Shown: positions 18,145 through 26,844 of the stretch, piece after piece | Numbering within the stretch: the stretch's first letter is position 1 | How the letters are laid out: every line of letters starts with the position of its first letter | NCBI RefSeq assembly: GCF_036178845.1 | Contig: NZ_CP108070.1 | Location: 682,001-746,000, forward strand | Source of the DNA: Streptomyces sp. NBC_00271 | GTDB lineage: Bacteria; Actinomycetota; Actinomycetes; Streptomycetales; Streptomycetaceae | DNA length: 64,000 bases | Reading direction: 5' to 3' | Translations under genes and position numbers: made by a program | Notes under the pieces: model-generated | Seen by the model: only the letters and a program-made list of their open reading frames with translations | The model's database searches: none | What the model was told of the DNA's origin: nothing

Positions 18145-18911
18145 GTCTCGAAGTGCGGGGCGCGACAAAGGCGTTCGGGTCGCTGGCAGTGCTGCGCGAC
18201 CTCAACCTCAGCGTAGAACCGGGTGAGTTCGCGGCCGTCATCGGTCCGAGCGGCAGCGGCAAGAGCACACTGTTCAACCTGATCTCCGGTCTGGACAGGC
18301 CTACTTCGGGCGAGATCCTGGTCCAGGGAGCCCCTGCGTCCGCGGCCTCGGGCAAGGTCGCCTACATGCCCCAGAAGGATCTGCTGTTCCCGTGGCGCAC
18401 GGTGCTCGACAACACGGCGCTGGGACTTGAGGCCCAGGGAGTGCGGAAGAAGGAGGCGCGGCGCAGGGCCGGGGAACTCTTCGAGGCCTTCGGACTCGAC
18501 GGCTTCCAGTCCCGCTATCCCTTCCAGCTCAGCGGCGGCATGCGGCAGCGCGCTGCCCTGCTGCGCACCGTCGTTCTGGAGCGCCCCGTGCTGCTGCTCG
18601 ACGAGCCGTTCGGCGCGCTCGACTCGCTCACCCGGACGGAGATGCAACTGTGGCTGGCCGACATGTGGCAGCGCTACCGCTGGACCGTCGTCCTGGTCAC
18701 GCACGACATTCGTGAGGCCGTCCTGCTCGCCGACACCGTGCATGTCCTTTCGCCCCGCCCCGCCACGGTCGTGGAGCGCATCGAGGTGCCGCGTTCGGGC
18801 CCGCGCGGTCTCGACGCCCTCTCCGAGCCGGAGTTCGCGGCGACCGAGCGCCGGCTGCTGGACTCCCTCAGCGGCCGGGCGAGCCGGGTGAACGAGGTGA
18901 CGGCCGGATGA
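18141..18911 (+). CDS. thiZ: ThiZ-like ABC transporter ATP-binding protein
   Basis: A 256-residue ABC ATPase: Walker A GPSGSGKST (residues 35-43), Q-loop YMPQKDLLFPW, signature LSGGMRQRAAL, Walker B VLLLDEPFGALD and switch His in LVTHDIREAVLLAD. The PQKDLLFPWRTV Q-loop is characteristic of the nitrate/sulfonate/thiamine-precursor importer ATPases. It overlaps its neighbours by 4 bp on both sides. Confidence 0.92.
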   Translation: MSLEVRGATKAFGSLAVLRDLNLSVEPGEFAAVIGPSGSGKSTLFNLISGLDRPTSGEILVQGAPASAASGKVAYMPQKDLLFPWRTVLDNTALGLEAQGVRKKEARRRAGELFEAFGLDGFQSRYPFQLSGGMRQRAALLRTVVLERPVLLLDEPFGALDSLTRTEMQLWLADMWQRYRWTVVLVTHDIREAVLLADTVHVLSPRPATVVERIEVPRSGPRGLDALSEPEFAATERRLLDSLSGRASRVNEVTAG

Positions 18912-19990
18912 GCGGGCTCCTGGCCCACGGCATGGGTACGGAACCGGTGGCCCCCGACTGGCCGCCGCTCACCGAGGCAGAGGTCGAGGCCGTCCTCGGT
19001 CCCGTACGTGTGCTGTGGCGCAGCCCGCGCCCGCTGTCGGCGGCCGCCCTGGTCGAGCGGGGCGGGCGGCGGCTCTTCGTGAAGCGGCACCACAGCGACG
19101 TACGCACCTTGGAAGGTCTCGCCGAGGAGCACTCCTTCCTGCGGTATCTGCGAGAGCGGGGTGCGCCGGTCGTGGAGGTGCTGGGGGCCGAGGCGCGCGG
19201 GGAGTGGGTGTACGAGGTCCATACGGCCGGAACGGGAACGGATCTCTACCGGGACGCGCTGTCGTGGTCGCCGTTCGTGTCCGTGGCCCATGCCCGGGCC
19301 GCCGGTGCCGCACTGGCCCAACTCCATCTGGCGGCGGAGGGGTTCGGCGCCCCGCGCCGGCGCCCGCAGCCCCTCGTCTCCTCCTTCAGCATCTTCGCGG
19401 CGGTCGACCCCGAGGCCGCGCTGGAGGCGTATGTGGCCGAGCGGCCGGCAGTGGTAGCGGCGTTGGCGGGCCGTCCCTGGCGGGAGGACCTGCGCGCGGT
19501 CCATCTTCCCTTCCACCGGAGTCTGCTGCCCCACCTCGGCCGCCTGGCACCGCTGTGGACGCACAACGACTGGCATGCCTCGAACCTGCTGTGGGACCCG
19601 GCGACCGGCACGGTCTCGACCGTCCTGGACTTCGGCCTGAGCGACCGCACGACCGCCGTCCACGACCTCGCGACCGCCATCGAGCGCAACACCGTCCAGT
19701 GGCTCGACCCGTCCCGCCCCGTCCGCCCGGACGACGTGGACGCGCTCCTCGACGGGTACACCTCGGTGCGCCCGCTGAGCCCCGCCGAGTCGGCCGCCCT
19801 GCCCGAGCTGCTGCCGCTCGTGCACGCGGAGTTCGCCCTGTCCGAGCTGGGCTACTTCCACAGCGTCACCGGATCGCGGGCCAACGCCGATCTGGCGTAC
19901 CGATATCTGGTGGACCACACCCGGTGGTTCACCACCGACGACGGGCTCCGGCTCCTCGATCGAGTACGGCTGCGGACACGTCGTTCCTAG
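18908..19990 (+). CDS. APH-fold phosphotransferase, last gene of the TPP-riboswitch operon
   Basis: A 360-residue kinase of the aminoglycoside phosphotransferase/choline kinase fold. The N-lobe has a VERGGRRLFVKRHH strand with the ATP-binding lysine. The catalytic loop is HNDWHASN (His219-Asn226), with Asp221 as the likely base, followed by the metal motif VLDFGLSD. Since thiamine kinases (YcfN/ThiK) have this fold and the gene is translationally coupled to thiXYZ, it may phosphorylate the imported thiamine, HMP or a related alcohol. That function is an inference; the fold and operon position are seen. Confidence 0.85.
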   Translation: MSGLLAHGMGTEPVAPDWPPLTEAEVEAVLGPVRVLWRSPRPLSAAALVERGGRRLFVKRHHSDVRTLEGLAEEHSFLRYLRERGAPVVEVLGAEARGEWVYEVHTAGTGTDLYRDALSWSPFVSVAHARAAGAALAQLHLAAEGFGAPRRRPQPLVSSFSIFAAVDPEAALEAYVAERPAVVAALAGRPWREDLRAVHLPFHRSLLPHLGRLAPLWTHNDWHASNLLWDPATGTVSTVLDFGLSDRTTAVHDLATAIERNTVQWLDPSRPVRPDDVDALLDGYTSVRPLSPAESAALPELLPLVHAEFALSELGYFHSVTGSRANADLAYRYLVDHTRWFTTDDGLRLLDRVRLRTRRS

Positions 19991-20373
19991 TACCGCACGG
20001 GCTGTGAGGGCGGTGCTCCTGCGGCCAGATACTCCTGGGCCTTCGTCACGTTCGAGGCCAGGTCTGCGGTCGAATCGAGCACGAGCCGGTGATCCGTCCA
20101 AGGCTCGTACTCGAACCGTCGCTGCTGAACCGCTTCCCAGGTCGGCTCCTCGAAACCCACGATGCCCCGCGACCGGTGCTCCAATCGCCGGCGATGCACC
20201 CGCCAGTCCGAACACACCACTTCGATGAACGCCACTGACACCCGGTGGCGGTCGGCCAGCGCCAGCACACCGTCGGCGACTGCCTCGGCAACGAGGTAGG
20301 CAGCCAGGCCCGTGCGCTGAGCGCGGTTCACGCCGGCCCGCCACATCACGAGACCGTGGGCGTACGGGATCAC
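19987..20373 (-). pseudogene. Truncated P-loop kinase-like (AAA/zeta-type) protein, N-terminus lost
   Basis: The minus-strand frame gives VAFIEVVCSDWRVHRRRLE, then GIVGFEEPTWEAVQQRRFEY and EPWTDHRLVLDSTADLASNV. This matches the C-terminal half of small actinobacterial P-loop kinases (IEVVCSD...HR.R.E.R...I.GF.E.TW..V..RRFE.WT..RLV.D). The Walker A half is missing, and the preceding AAYLVAEAVADGVLAL runs directly into ADRHRVSVAF, with the usual VVVDAVNP segment deleted. It overlaps the kinase stop codon tail-to-tail. Confidence 0.65.
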
Positions 20374-20479
20374 GGCAGAGCGTTCCCGGCGCTGTCACGT
20401 CTTGCGGGGCCCGCAGGTGCCGTCGGGGACGCCGTGTCCCGTCCACGCGCACGCGTTGCCGTATGCGCCGGTCCCGGTC

Positions 20480-20700
20480 GTGTCCGTGGTGCGTGAGCAT
20501 GGCGATCCGGGCCGCCTCGGCGTCCTGGGCCCGGATCACCTCGGTGACTGCGCGGGATCGTCCAACGACTGGGCGTGGTCGAGCAGGGCGTCCAGCCGGG
20601 CCAGGTCGACCGGGCCGCGGCGCAGCGCCGCCGACGCGGCGGCCGCGGCGTCCAACACCGCCTGAATCTCGAACAGTTCGAGCGCAACAACCGGCGGCGA
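20480..20700 (-). pseudogene. Remnant of GntR/FadR-type regulator (FCD ligand-binding domain)
   Basis: One minus-strand frame reads LELFEIQAVLDAAAAASAAL then LARLDALLDHAQSLDDP; another continues AVTEVIRAQDAEAARIAMLTHH. These match the start (LFE.R..LE..AA.LAA) and end (I..AIRA.DPEAAR.AM..H) of an FCD domain. The helix-turn-helix and the metal-binding middle are absent. It sits directly beside the truncated kinase, so 20.0-20.7 kb is a patch of gene decay. Confidence 0.6.
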
Positions 20701-20951
20701 CCGACTGGCGACCGAGGAACTCGACGAATTTGAGTGACAGCGAGCGGTGGCCCTGTACACATACCTGACAAGAAGCTGTCACACGCGGACCGGAATGCCT
20801 GGTCGGGCGGAGGGGGTTGGCACTGGCATGACTGGAGGAGTGGCGCTCCACGCGTCCAAGGCGGCCGCTGCCACCTCGGGCCGGCCCTCGACCTCAGCCG
20901 AAGACCCTCACACCATTCCGAGGCCGAGCCTCGCGAGACGAAGGAGTGCCC

Positions 20952-21776
20952 ATGACCGTTCAGCTCCCTACAACGGACCTTCAGGCGTTCACCCAGGACT
21001 GGCTTGAGTGGTATCGCGGGCAGGAGGAACGGCTCGCCGCTCCGCACGGATTCCTGGCGCTCACCGGCCTGCACTGGCTGGACGACCGGCCGCAGCGATT
21101 CCCTGACGCACCGGGCGCCTGGTGGACCGACGCCGCCGGGGTCACCGTCGTCCTCGACGACGGTGAGGAACTCATCGTGGAGGGAACGCCGGTGAGGGGT
21201 GAACACCGCTTCGGAGTGCTGCCCGAACGTGGTGGCGTCGACGCGGTCTGGGGCGATGCCGTGATCGAGGTGGCCAAGCGTGGCGGGCACGACATCGTCC
21301 GGCCCCGGCACCCGGACGCACCGTTGCGCACCGCCTTCTCCGGTACACCCGCCTACGCCCCGGATCCGCGCTGGGTGGTGACCGGTCGTTACCGCGCGTT
21401 CGACGAGCCGCGTCCGACGACCGTGGGCGCCGCGGTCGAGGGGCTGGAGCACGTGTACGACGCCCCGGGCCGGGTCGAGTTCGAACTGGACGGACGCCCC
21501 CTGGCCCTGACCGCGTTCCCCGGACACGGCCCGGGCCGACTGCTGGTGCTGTTCACCGACGCCACCTCCGGGGTGACCACCTATGCCGCCAACCGGGCCC
21601 TGTCTCTCGACCCCCCGGCCGCCGACGGCACGGTCGTGCTCGATTTCAATCGCGCGTCGAACCTGCCGTGCGCCTACACCGACCTGGCCACCTGCCCACT
21701 GCCCCCGGTGGAGAACCGACTGCCGGTGGCCATCGAGGCCGGGCAGAAGACGCCCCTTGAGCGTGGCCGAGCCTGA
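20952..21776 (+). CDS. DUF1684 domain protein
   Basis: A 274-residue soluble protein of the DUF1684 family: WYRGQEERLAAPHGFLALTGLHWL at the N-terminus, a beta-rich middle, and the conserved C-terminal cluster DFNRASNLPCAYTDLATCPLPPVENRLPVAIEAGQK. No enzymatic activity is established for the family. The ATG at 20952 is chosen over the in-frame GTG at 20946 because AAGGAG lies at 20941-20946, the proper distance. It converges on the regulator at 21846; no operon partner. Confidence 0.88.
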   Translation: MTVQLPTTDLQAFTQDWLEWYRGQEERLAAPHGFLALTGLHWLDDRPQRFPDAPGAWWTDAAGVTVVLDDGEELIVEGTPVRGEHRFGVLPERGGVDAVWGDAVIEVAKRGGHDIVRPRHPDAPLRTAFSGTPAYAPDPRWVVTGRYRAFDEPRPTTVGAAVEGLEHVYDAPGRVEFELDGRPLALTAFPGHGPGRLLVLFTDATSGVTTYAANRALSLDPPAADGTVVLDFNRASNLPCAYTDLATCPLPPVENRLPVAIEAGQKTPLERGRA

Positions 21777-21845
21777 TCGGCGGAACCATCTCCGGTCGGG
21801 TTGGGGCATGAGCCCAGCTGCGGCTGTGCAGCCACTCACCCTGCA

Positions 21846-22874
21846 CTACGCCGCCCTCCGCTCGCCGGTTCGCACACGTTGTCCGAGCACGTAGCCGGCC
21901 TGGAGGCGTGTCCTGGCTCCCAGGGCGTCCATGAGATCCGCGATGCGCCGCTGGCAGGTGCGTAGCGAGATGTCGAGCCGCCGGGCGATCACCTTGTCTT
22001 CGAGGCCGTTCAGCAGCAGGCGCAGAATGGCCTCGTCGATCAGGGCGGAGGTGGAGCGCGCGCTGTCGTGGTCGTAGCTGCCGTCGAAGGGCCGCGCCTC
22101 GTCCCACGCACCGCTGAGCGTGCGCCACAGCGCTGCGACCACGGACTCTTCGCGTACGAGGCTGAGCCCCTGCCCCTCCCCGACGGGGACCACGGCGACT
22201 TCGGCGTCGACGACCAACAGCCATGCCGGAGGGGAGACGGCCGTGCGCACCTGCCCTCCGTCGCGCAACAGTGCCTCCGCCTGCTCCCGCACCCGCACGT
22301 CGAACCTGGCGGCCTCCGGCAGCAGCACCCGAAGGAGATCAGAACGCGTCCCCGCGTACCCCGGCCACGCCCCGCCGCCCAGGTCCGCGAGTTCCTCCCA
22401 CGGATCCTGGGTCGGCAGCGACAGCAGGATCTCTCGCTCCGCCTCGACGGTGATCGTGGTGAGGATCCCCCGGGCCGCTCGGGGGTCCTCGACGCGTTGC
22501 ACGTGCGGATGTTGTGGCTCACCCGCGAAATTGGCCCGGTACAGCGGCAGCAGGCTGTGCATCTGCTGCCTCAGCCGCTCCAGTTCGTTCTGACGTCGGC
22601 GAAGAGCCTCGTCCTGCACCGCCAGCAGTTGCAGGGAGGCGGACATCGGGCTGACGGCAACGTAGGCGTAGGTGCAGCCGTGCACCAGGTGCAGGAGCCG
22701 CAGCCGGACGAGATCCTCGATGGCCGCGGCGGCTTCCGCCTCGGAGATGCCGAGATCTCGTACACACCGCTGGATGTCGACGTACTCGCTGCGTAAGGCG
22801 AGCGTGTACACCTCGCTTGCCGCGGTGCCCGCCTGCGGGATGTCCGGCAGATCCGCTATGCCGTCGATGTTCAC
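21846..22874 (-). CDS. TrmB/LuxR-type HTH transcriptional regulator
   Basis: A 342-residue regulator. The N-terminal part (residues about 10-75, SEVYTLALRSEYVDIQRCVRDLGISEAEAAAAIEDLVRLRLL) looks like a winged-helix TrmB-type domain. A coiled region (EALRRRQNELERLRQQM) follows, then a central alpha/beta sensor part and a C-terminal LuxR-like HTH (ILRLLLNGLEDKVIARRLDISLRTCQRRIADLMDALGARTR). GTG start at 22874 with GGGGAGA upstream. It is divergent from the chorismatase operon 207 bp away and is the obvious candidate to control it. Confidence 0.82.
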   Translation of the reverse strand: MNIDGIADLPDIPQAGTAASEVYTLALRSEYVDIQRCVRDLGISEAEAAAAIEDLVRLRLLHLVHGCTYAYVAVSPMSASLQLLAVQDEALRRRQNELERLRQQMHSLLPLYRANFAGEPQHPHVQRVEDPRAARGILTTITVEAEREILLSLPTQDPWEELADLGGGAWPGYAGTRSDLLRVLLPEAARFDVRVREQAEALLRDGGQVRTAVSPPAWLLVVDAEVAVVPVGEGQGLSLVREESVVAALWRTLSGAWDEARPFDGSYDHDSARSTSALIDEAILRLLLNGLEDKVIARRLDISLRTCQRRIADLMDALGARTRLQAGYVLGQRVRTGERRAA

Positions 22875-23081
22875 GGTTCGTCTCCCCCTCGTAATCGTGC
22901 CTGACGCAAGTCGGCGGGTGCCCGGCGAGGGCGCCTGCCAGTGATTCTTCAACGGAGACAGGCCACGGACCCGACCCCGGGGCGCTTTGTTCACGCTCCC
23001 GCAACACCCCCCCCGGGCAGCGCATGTCGGCCGACCGCGTCCATCACGCTGCGGACAACTGCGGCAGAGACAAGGAGATTC

Positions 23082-24122
23082 ATGAGTAACCGTCAGCCCG
23101 AGGCGCGCTTACAGGGCCTCTGGTCCGACCTGGTTCCGGTCGCCGTTCCGTCGGAAGCGCCCTCGGCCCCGCAGGGCAACGTGCTGGGGCGGATCCGTTT
23201 CACGGACGCCCCCACCGAGCCCGATCTCGTCGACGCCACTCCCCTTCTGACCACCCACATGACGAACGATCACGTCACTCCGGTCGAGGAGATCTGGCGA
23301 ACCGGCCGGCCCGTACGGGCCGGCGTCGCCGGAGACGCCGTCTTCGCCGAGGACGGCGAGCACCTCTTCTACGCGGTGCGCCTCGGCCCCCAGCCCGTGT
23401 ACCGCCGACCGGTACGCGAACTGTACGAGAACGCCCTGCGCTTCACCTGGGAGCGCGGCTACACCGACCTGGTCCGCATGTGGAACCTCATCGGCGGAAT
23501 CACCAGCCCGAACGCGGACGGCCTGGAGACCTACCGCGACTTCTGCATAGGCCGGGCGGAGGCGTTCGCCGCCTTCGCCGACCGCTTTCCCCAACTGTCG
23601 GCCGCCACCGGGATCGGCACGCTCAGCCCGGGCGTCGACGTCTGCTTCCTCGCGGCGAAGCCGGGTCGCGCCGTACACCTGGAGAATCCCCGGCAGACGC
23701 CCGCCTACAAGTACCCGTCCAGCTACGGGCCGAAGTCTCCGAGCTTCGCCCGGGCGACGTTCCTGAGGGACGTCGACGCGCCGGGCCGGGAGGCGGGGAG
23801 CCTCTTCGTCTCGGGCACGGCCAGCATCCTGGGCGACGACACGGTGCACGTGGACGACGTCGCGCGGCAGACCGAGGAGACACTCCGCAACATCGAGGCG
23901 CTCGTCGGCGGCGGCAACCTCCGGCGGCACGGCGTGGCGGGTGCCGGGTACGACGTCAAGGACCTCGACCAGGTCAAGGTCTACGTACGCGACGCCGAGC
24001 ACCTTCCCGTCGTACGGAGCATCTGCGCGTCGACGCTCCCCGGCGACACGGACATCTCGTACTTCAACGTCGCGGTCTGCCGGCCCGACCTGCTGGTGGA
24101 GATCGAGGGAGTGTGCAGGTGA
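23082..24122 (+). CDS. Chorismatase (FkbO/Hyg5 family)
   Basis: A 346-residue enzyme of the chorismatase family, which removes pyruvate from chorismate to give either a dihydroxycyclohexadiene carboxylate (FkbO/RapK type) or 3-/4-hydroxybenzoate (Hyg5/XanB2 type). Family landmarks are RMWNLIGGI, ENPRQTPAYKYPSSYGP, FARA, LFVSGTASILGDDTVH, RQTEETLRNIEALV, and the C-terminal CRPDLLVEIEGVC with the conserved glutamate. I cannot assign the product subtype by eye. ATG at 23082 with AAGGAG 7 bp upstream. Its stop overlaps the CoA-ligase start, so the product is very probably the ligase's substrate. Confidence 0.92.
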   Translation: MSNRQPEARLQGLWSDLVPVAVPSEAPSAPQGNVLGRIRFTDAPTEPDLVDATPLLTTHMTNDHVTPVEEIWRTGRPVRAGVAGDAVFAEDGEHLFYAVRLGPQPVYRRPVRELYENALRFTWERGYTDLVRMWNLIGGITSPNADGLETYRDFCIGRAEAFAAFADRFPQLSAATGIGTLSPGVDVCFLAAKPGRAVHLENPRQTPAYKYPSSYGPKSPSFARATFLRDVDAPGREAGSLFVSGTASILGDDTVHVDDVARQTEETLRNIEALVGGGNLRRHGVAGAGYDVKDLDQVKVYVRDAEHLPVVRSICASTLPGDTDISYFNVAVCRPDLLVEIEGVCR

Positions 24123-25696
24123 CGGACATCCTCACGGACATACCCGCCGTTCCGACCGAGTCCGTTCCGACCGAGTCCGTCCCGGCCGACGGCAACCTGT
24201 CCGTACGACTGGAACAGCTCGCGCGGCACAAAGGCTGGCTCGACCGCACCGCGTACCTCCAGGGAACGCACCGCTACTCCTACGGCGAGGTCTACGACCG
24301 GGTGCGCCGGACCGCGGGGGCCCTGCGGCGGCTGGGTGTTCGGCGCGAGGACCGGGTGCTGCTGGCGCTTCCCGACAGCGTCGCCTTCGTGGTGACGTTT
24401 CTGGCCGTTCTGCGGATCGGCGCGGTGGCCGTGCCGGTGAACACGTTCTTCCACGCCGACGAACTGCGCTCCAGCGAGGAGATCGCCGAGGCCTCGCTGA
24501 TCGTCTCCGACGCGTCGCTCCAAAAGGAGTTCCGCGGCCGCAGCGTGACGCCGAGGGAACTGACGGAGAGCTACGGTCCCTCGGACGACGACGTCGACAC
24601 CGGCGGCGCCCCGGAGCCGCTGACGTCCGACGCTCCCGCCTTCGCCGTGTTCACGTCCGGCACCACGGGGGCACCTCGCCTGTGCTTCCACGACCACGGC
24701 GACGCCCTCCACTTCGACCGGGCGATCGGCGATGTCCTCGCGCTCCGCCAGGGCGAGGTCTGCTATTCCGTGTCGCGGATGTACTTCGCCTACGGGCTGG
24801 GCAACTCGGTCCTCCTGCCTCTGCAGCGCGGTGCCGTGGTCGTACTGACGCCGCAGCGGGCGGACGAGACGAGCGTCCCGCTGGTCCTGCGACGCCACGG
24901 GGTGAGCGTCTTCTACGCCCAACCCAGCTTCTACGCCAGGCTGCTCGCCCGCCCCGAGGCCGTCGACCTGCTGGGCCGACTGCGTCTGGCGCTCGTGGCC
25001 GGCGAGACGCTGCCCCGGCCCCTGGAGGACAGGCTGCGCCGCGTCCTTGGACCACGTCTGCTGAACATCTGCGGCACCAGCGAGATCGGTCACGCCGTCC
25101 TGGCCAACGGCCCTGACGAGACCCACCCGTACAGCCTCGGCCGCATCCTTCCTCCGTACCAGGTGCGGGTGGTCGACGACGCGGGCGAACCCGTCCCGGA
25201 CGGCGAGGTCGGACGGCTGCAGATCTCCGGCCCCACCATCGGCCCCGGTGTGACGCGGGGCGGCCTGCCGCCGCACCGGCTCGGCCCGGACGAGTGGTTC
25301 ACGACCGGAGACGCCGCACGCGTGGACGACAAGGGTCTGGTGTGGTTGCTCGGGCGCGTGGACGACATCGAGATCGTCGCCGGAGCCAACGTCCATCCCA
25401 CCGAGGTGGAGGACCTGATCACCGGGATCGCCGGAGTACGTGAGGCCGCTGTGTGCTCGGTGCGGCGGGCCGACGGTGTGACGAGCCTGCGCGCCTACGT
25501 CGTCGCCGAGCCCGGAGTGGACCGGCTCGCCACGTTGGCGACCACGATCCGCTCGACCACCGGGGCCAAGTTGACCTCGTACAAGGTCCCCGAGGACGTC
25601 GAGTTCATCGACGCGCTGCCCCGCAACAGCACAGGAAAGATTCTCCGCCGCGTCCTGCGCGGAGCGAACAGGGAGTTGCCCGATGGCACAGCATGA
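24119..25696 (+). CDS. AMP-forming (hydroxy)benzoate-CoA ligase-like enzyme
   Basis: A 525-residue ANL-superfamily adenylating enzyme starting at a GTG that overlaps the chorismatase stop (GTGA). Motifs: A3 FTSGTTGAPRLCFHD (Arg instead of the usual Lys after Pro), A5 NICGTSEIGHAV, A7 FTTGDAARVDDKGLVWLLGRVDD and the A10 lysine in LPRNSTGKILRRVLR. The overall pattern resembles benzoate/hydroxybenzoate-CoA ligases. It should activate the chorismatase product to acyl-AMP and then CoA thioester. No carrier protein or PKS is in the window, so transfer to a carrier elsewhere is also possible. Confidence 0.88.
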   Translation: MTDILTDIPAVPTESVPTESVPADGNLSVRLEQLARHKGWLDRTAYLQGTHRYSYGEVYDRVRRTAGALRRLGVRREDRVLLALPDSVAFVVTFLAVLRIGAVAVPVNTFFHADELRSSEEIAEASLIVSDASLQKEFRGRSVTPRELTESYGPSDDDVDTGGAPEPLTSDAPAFAVFTSGTTGAPRLCFHDHGDALHFDRAIGDVLALRQGEVCYSVSRMYFAYGLGNSVLLPLQRGAVVVLTPQRADETSVPLVLRRHGVSVFYAQPSFYARLLARPEAVDLLGRLRLALVAGETLPRPLEDRLRRVLGPRLLNICGTSEIGHAVLANGPDETHPYSLGRILPPYQVRVVDDAGEPVPDGEVGRLQISGPTIGPGVTRGGLPPHRLGPDEWFTTGDAARVDDKGLVWLLGRVDDIEIVAGANVHPTEVEDLITGIAGVREAAVCSVRRADGVTSLRAYVVAEPGVDRLATLATTIRSTTGAKLTSYKVPEDVEFIDALPRNSTGKILRRVLRGANRELPDGTA

Positions 25697-26717
25697 GACG
25701 TCCCCCGTCGCCGCGAAGACCCCGGTCACCGCGTTGGCAGCCGCACTGCTCACCATGGTGTTGTGGGCCTCGGCGTTCGTGGCGATCCGGCACATCGGCG
25801 AAAGCGTGCGCCCCGGCTCCCTGGCGTTGGGCCGCCTTCTCGTCGGAGCTCTCGCGCTCCTCGCCGTCGTGACGATCCGACGCGAAGGGCTGCCACCGCG
25901 CGCGGCCTGGCCCGGGATCGCCGGCATGGGCGTCTTCTGGTTCGGGCTGTACATGGTGGCACTGAACTGGGGCGAGCGGCACACGGAGGCGGGGACTGCG
26001 GCCCTCCTCGTCGGCGCCGGCCCGCTCCTGGTGGCGCTGCTCGCCGGGTTCCTGCTGCACGAGGGCTTCCCGCGCCCCCTGCTCGTGGGTCTCGCGGTGG
26101 CGTTCGCGGGTGCGGCGCTGGCAGGGGCGTCCAGCGGTGGTGGCGACACCGCTGTGGTCGGCGTGCTGCTCTGCCTGGCAGCGGCGGCCGGTCACGCCGT
26201 CGGCGTCATCTTCCAGAAGCCCGCGCTCTCCCACGCGTCGCCGTTGCAGGTCACCGCCTACGCCAGCACGATCGGTGCCATCGCCTGCCTGCCCTTCGCG
26301 GGACAGCTCGTCACGGATCTGGGCAACGCGTCGGCCGGGAGCTGGGCGGGAGTGGTGTACCTGGGACTGCTTCCGACGGCACTGGCCTTCTGGACCTGGT
26401 CGTACGCTCTGGCGCACATGCCCGCGGGTCGCCTGGGAGCAGTGACGTACATCGTGCCTGCCATCACCGTGGTGCTGGCCTGGCCCACGCTGGGAGAGTT
26501 CCCGTCGGGCCTGGCGCTCGCCGGGGGTGCGCTGTGCCTCCTCGGCGTAGGGATCTCGCGCCGTACGCCGCGGACCGCGCCCGGACCTGCCCCATCGCCG
26601 ACCACATCACCTACCGCAACACCGGCCCCTGAGCCGGCCTTTGCCGAGTCCGGATCGGTGGGCGATGTGCGGGGGGAGACGGCCGACGTCTCAGGACCGG
26701 CGCGGGCACAGGACTGA
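25683..26717 (+). CDS. EamA/DMT-superfamily transporter
   Basis: A 344-residue membrane protein with about ten hydrophobic segments in two EamA repeats (ALLTMVLWASAFVAIRHIGE... and VGVLLCLAAAAGHAVGVIFQKPALSH...), followed by a Pro/Thr-rich cytoplasmic tail. EamA proteins usually export metabolites or amino acids. It starts 14 bp inside the ligase gene, so it is translated from the same message, and probably exports the aromatic or cyclohexadiene product or a derivative. Substrate inferred from context only. Confidence 0.88.
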   Translation: MAQHETSPVAAKTPVTALAAALLTMVLWASAFVAIRHIGESVRPGSLALGRLLVGALALLAVVTIRREGLPPRAAWPGIAGMGVFWFGLYMVALNWGERHTEAGTAALLVGAGPLLVALLAGFLLHEGFPRPLLVGLAVAFAGAALAGASSGGGDTAVVGVLLCLAAAAGHAVGVIFQKPALSHASPLQVTAYASTIGAIACLPFAGQLVTDLGNASAGSWAGVVYLGLLPTALAFWTWSYALAHMPAGRLGAVTYIVPAITVVLAWPTLGEFPSGLALAGGALCLLGVGISRRTPRTAPGPAPSPTTSPTATPAPEPAFAESGSVGDVRGETADVSGPARAQD

Positions 26718-26762
26718 CCGCCCTCAAGAAGAGAGGTCGCAGGAAGAGAGAGGTTGACTGAG

Positions 26763-26796
26763 TCGGGCGCCGCGAGGACGTGCTCGCGGCGCCCGA
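26763..26796. terminator. Bidirectional terminator between EamA and LLM genes
   Basis: A perfect 14-bp stem (TCGGGCGCCGCGAG / CTCGCGGCGCCCGA) with a 6-nt GACGTG loop between two convergent genes. No T-run on either side. Confidence 0.85.
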
Positions 26797-26844
26797 GGGA
26801 CCTCGTCCTGATGAGGTGGACCACCGCCGCCGAGGCGGAGCGGG

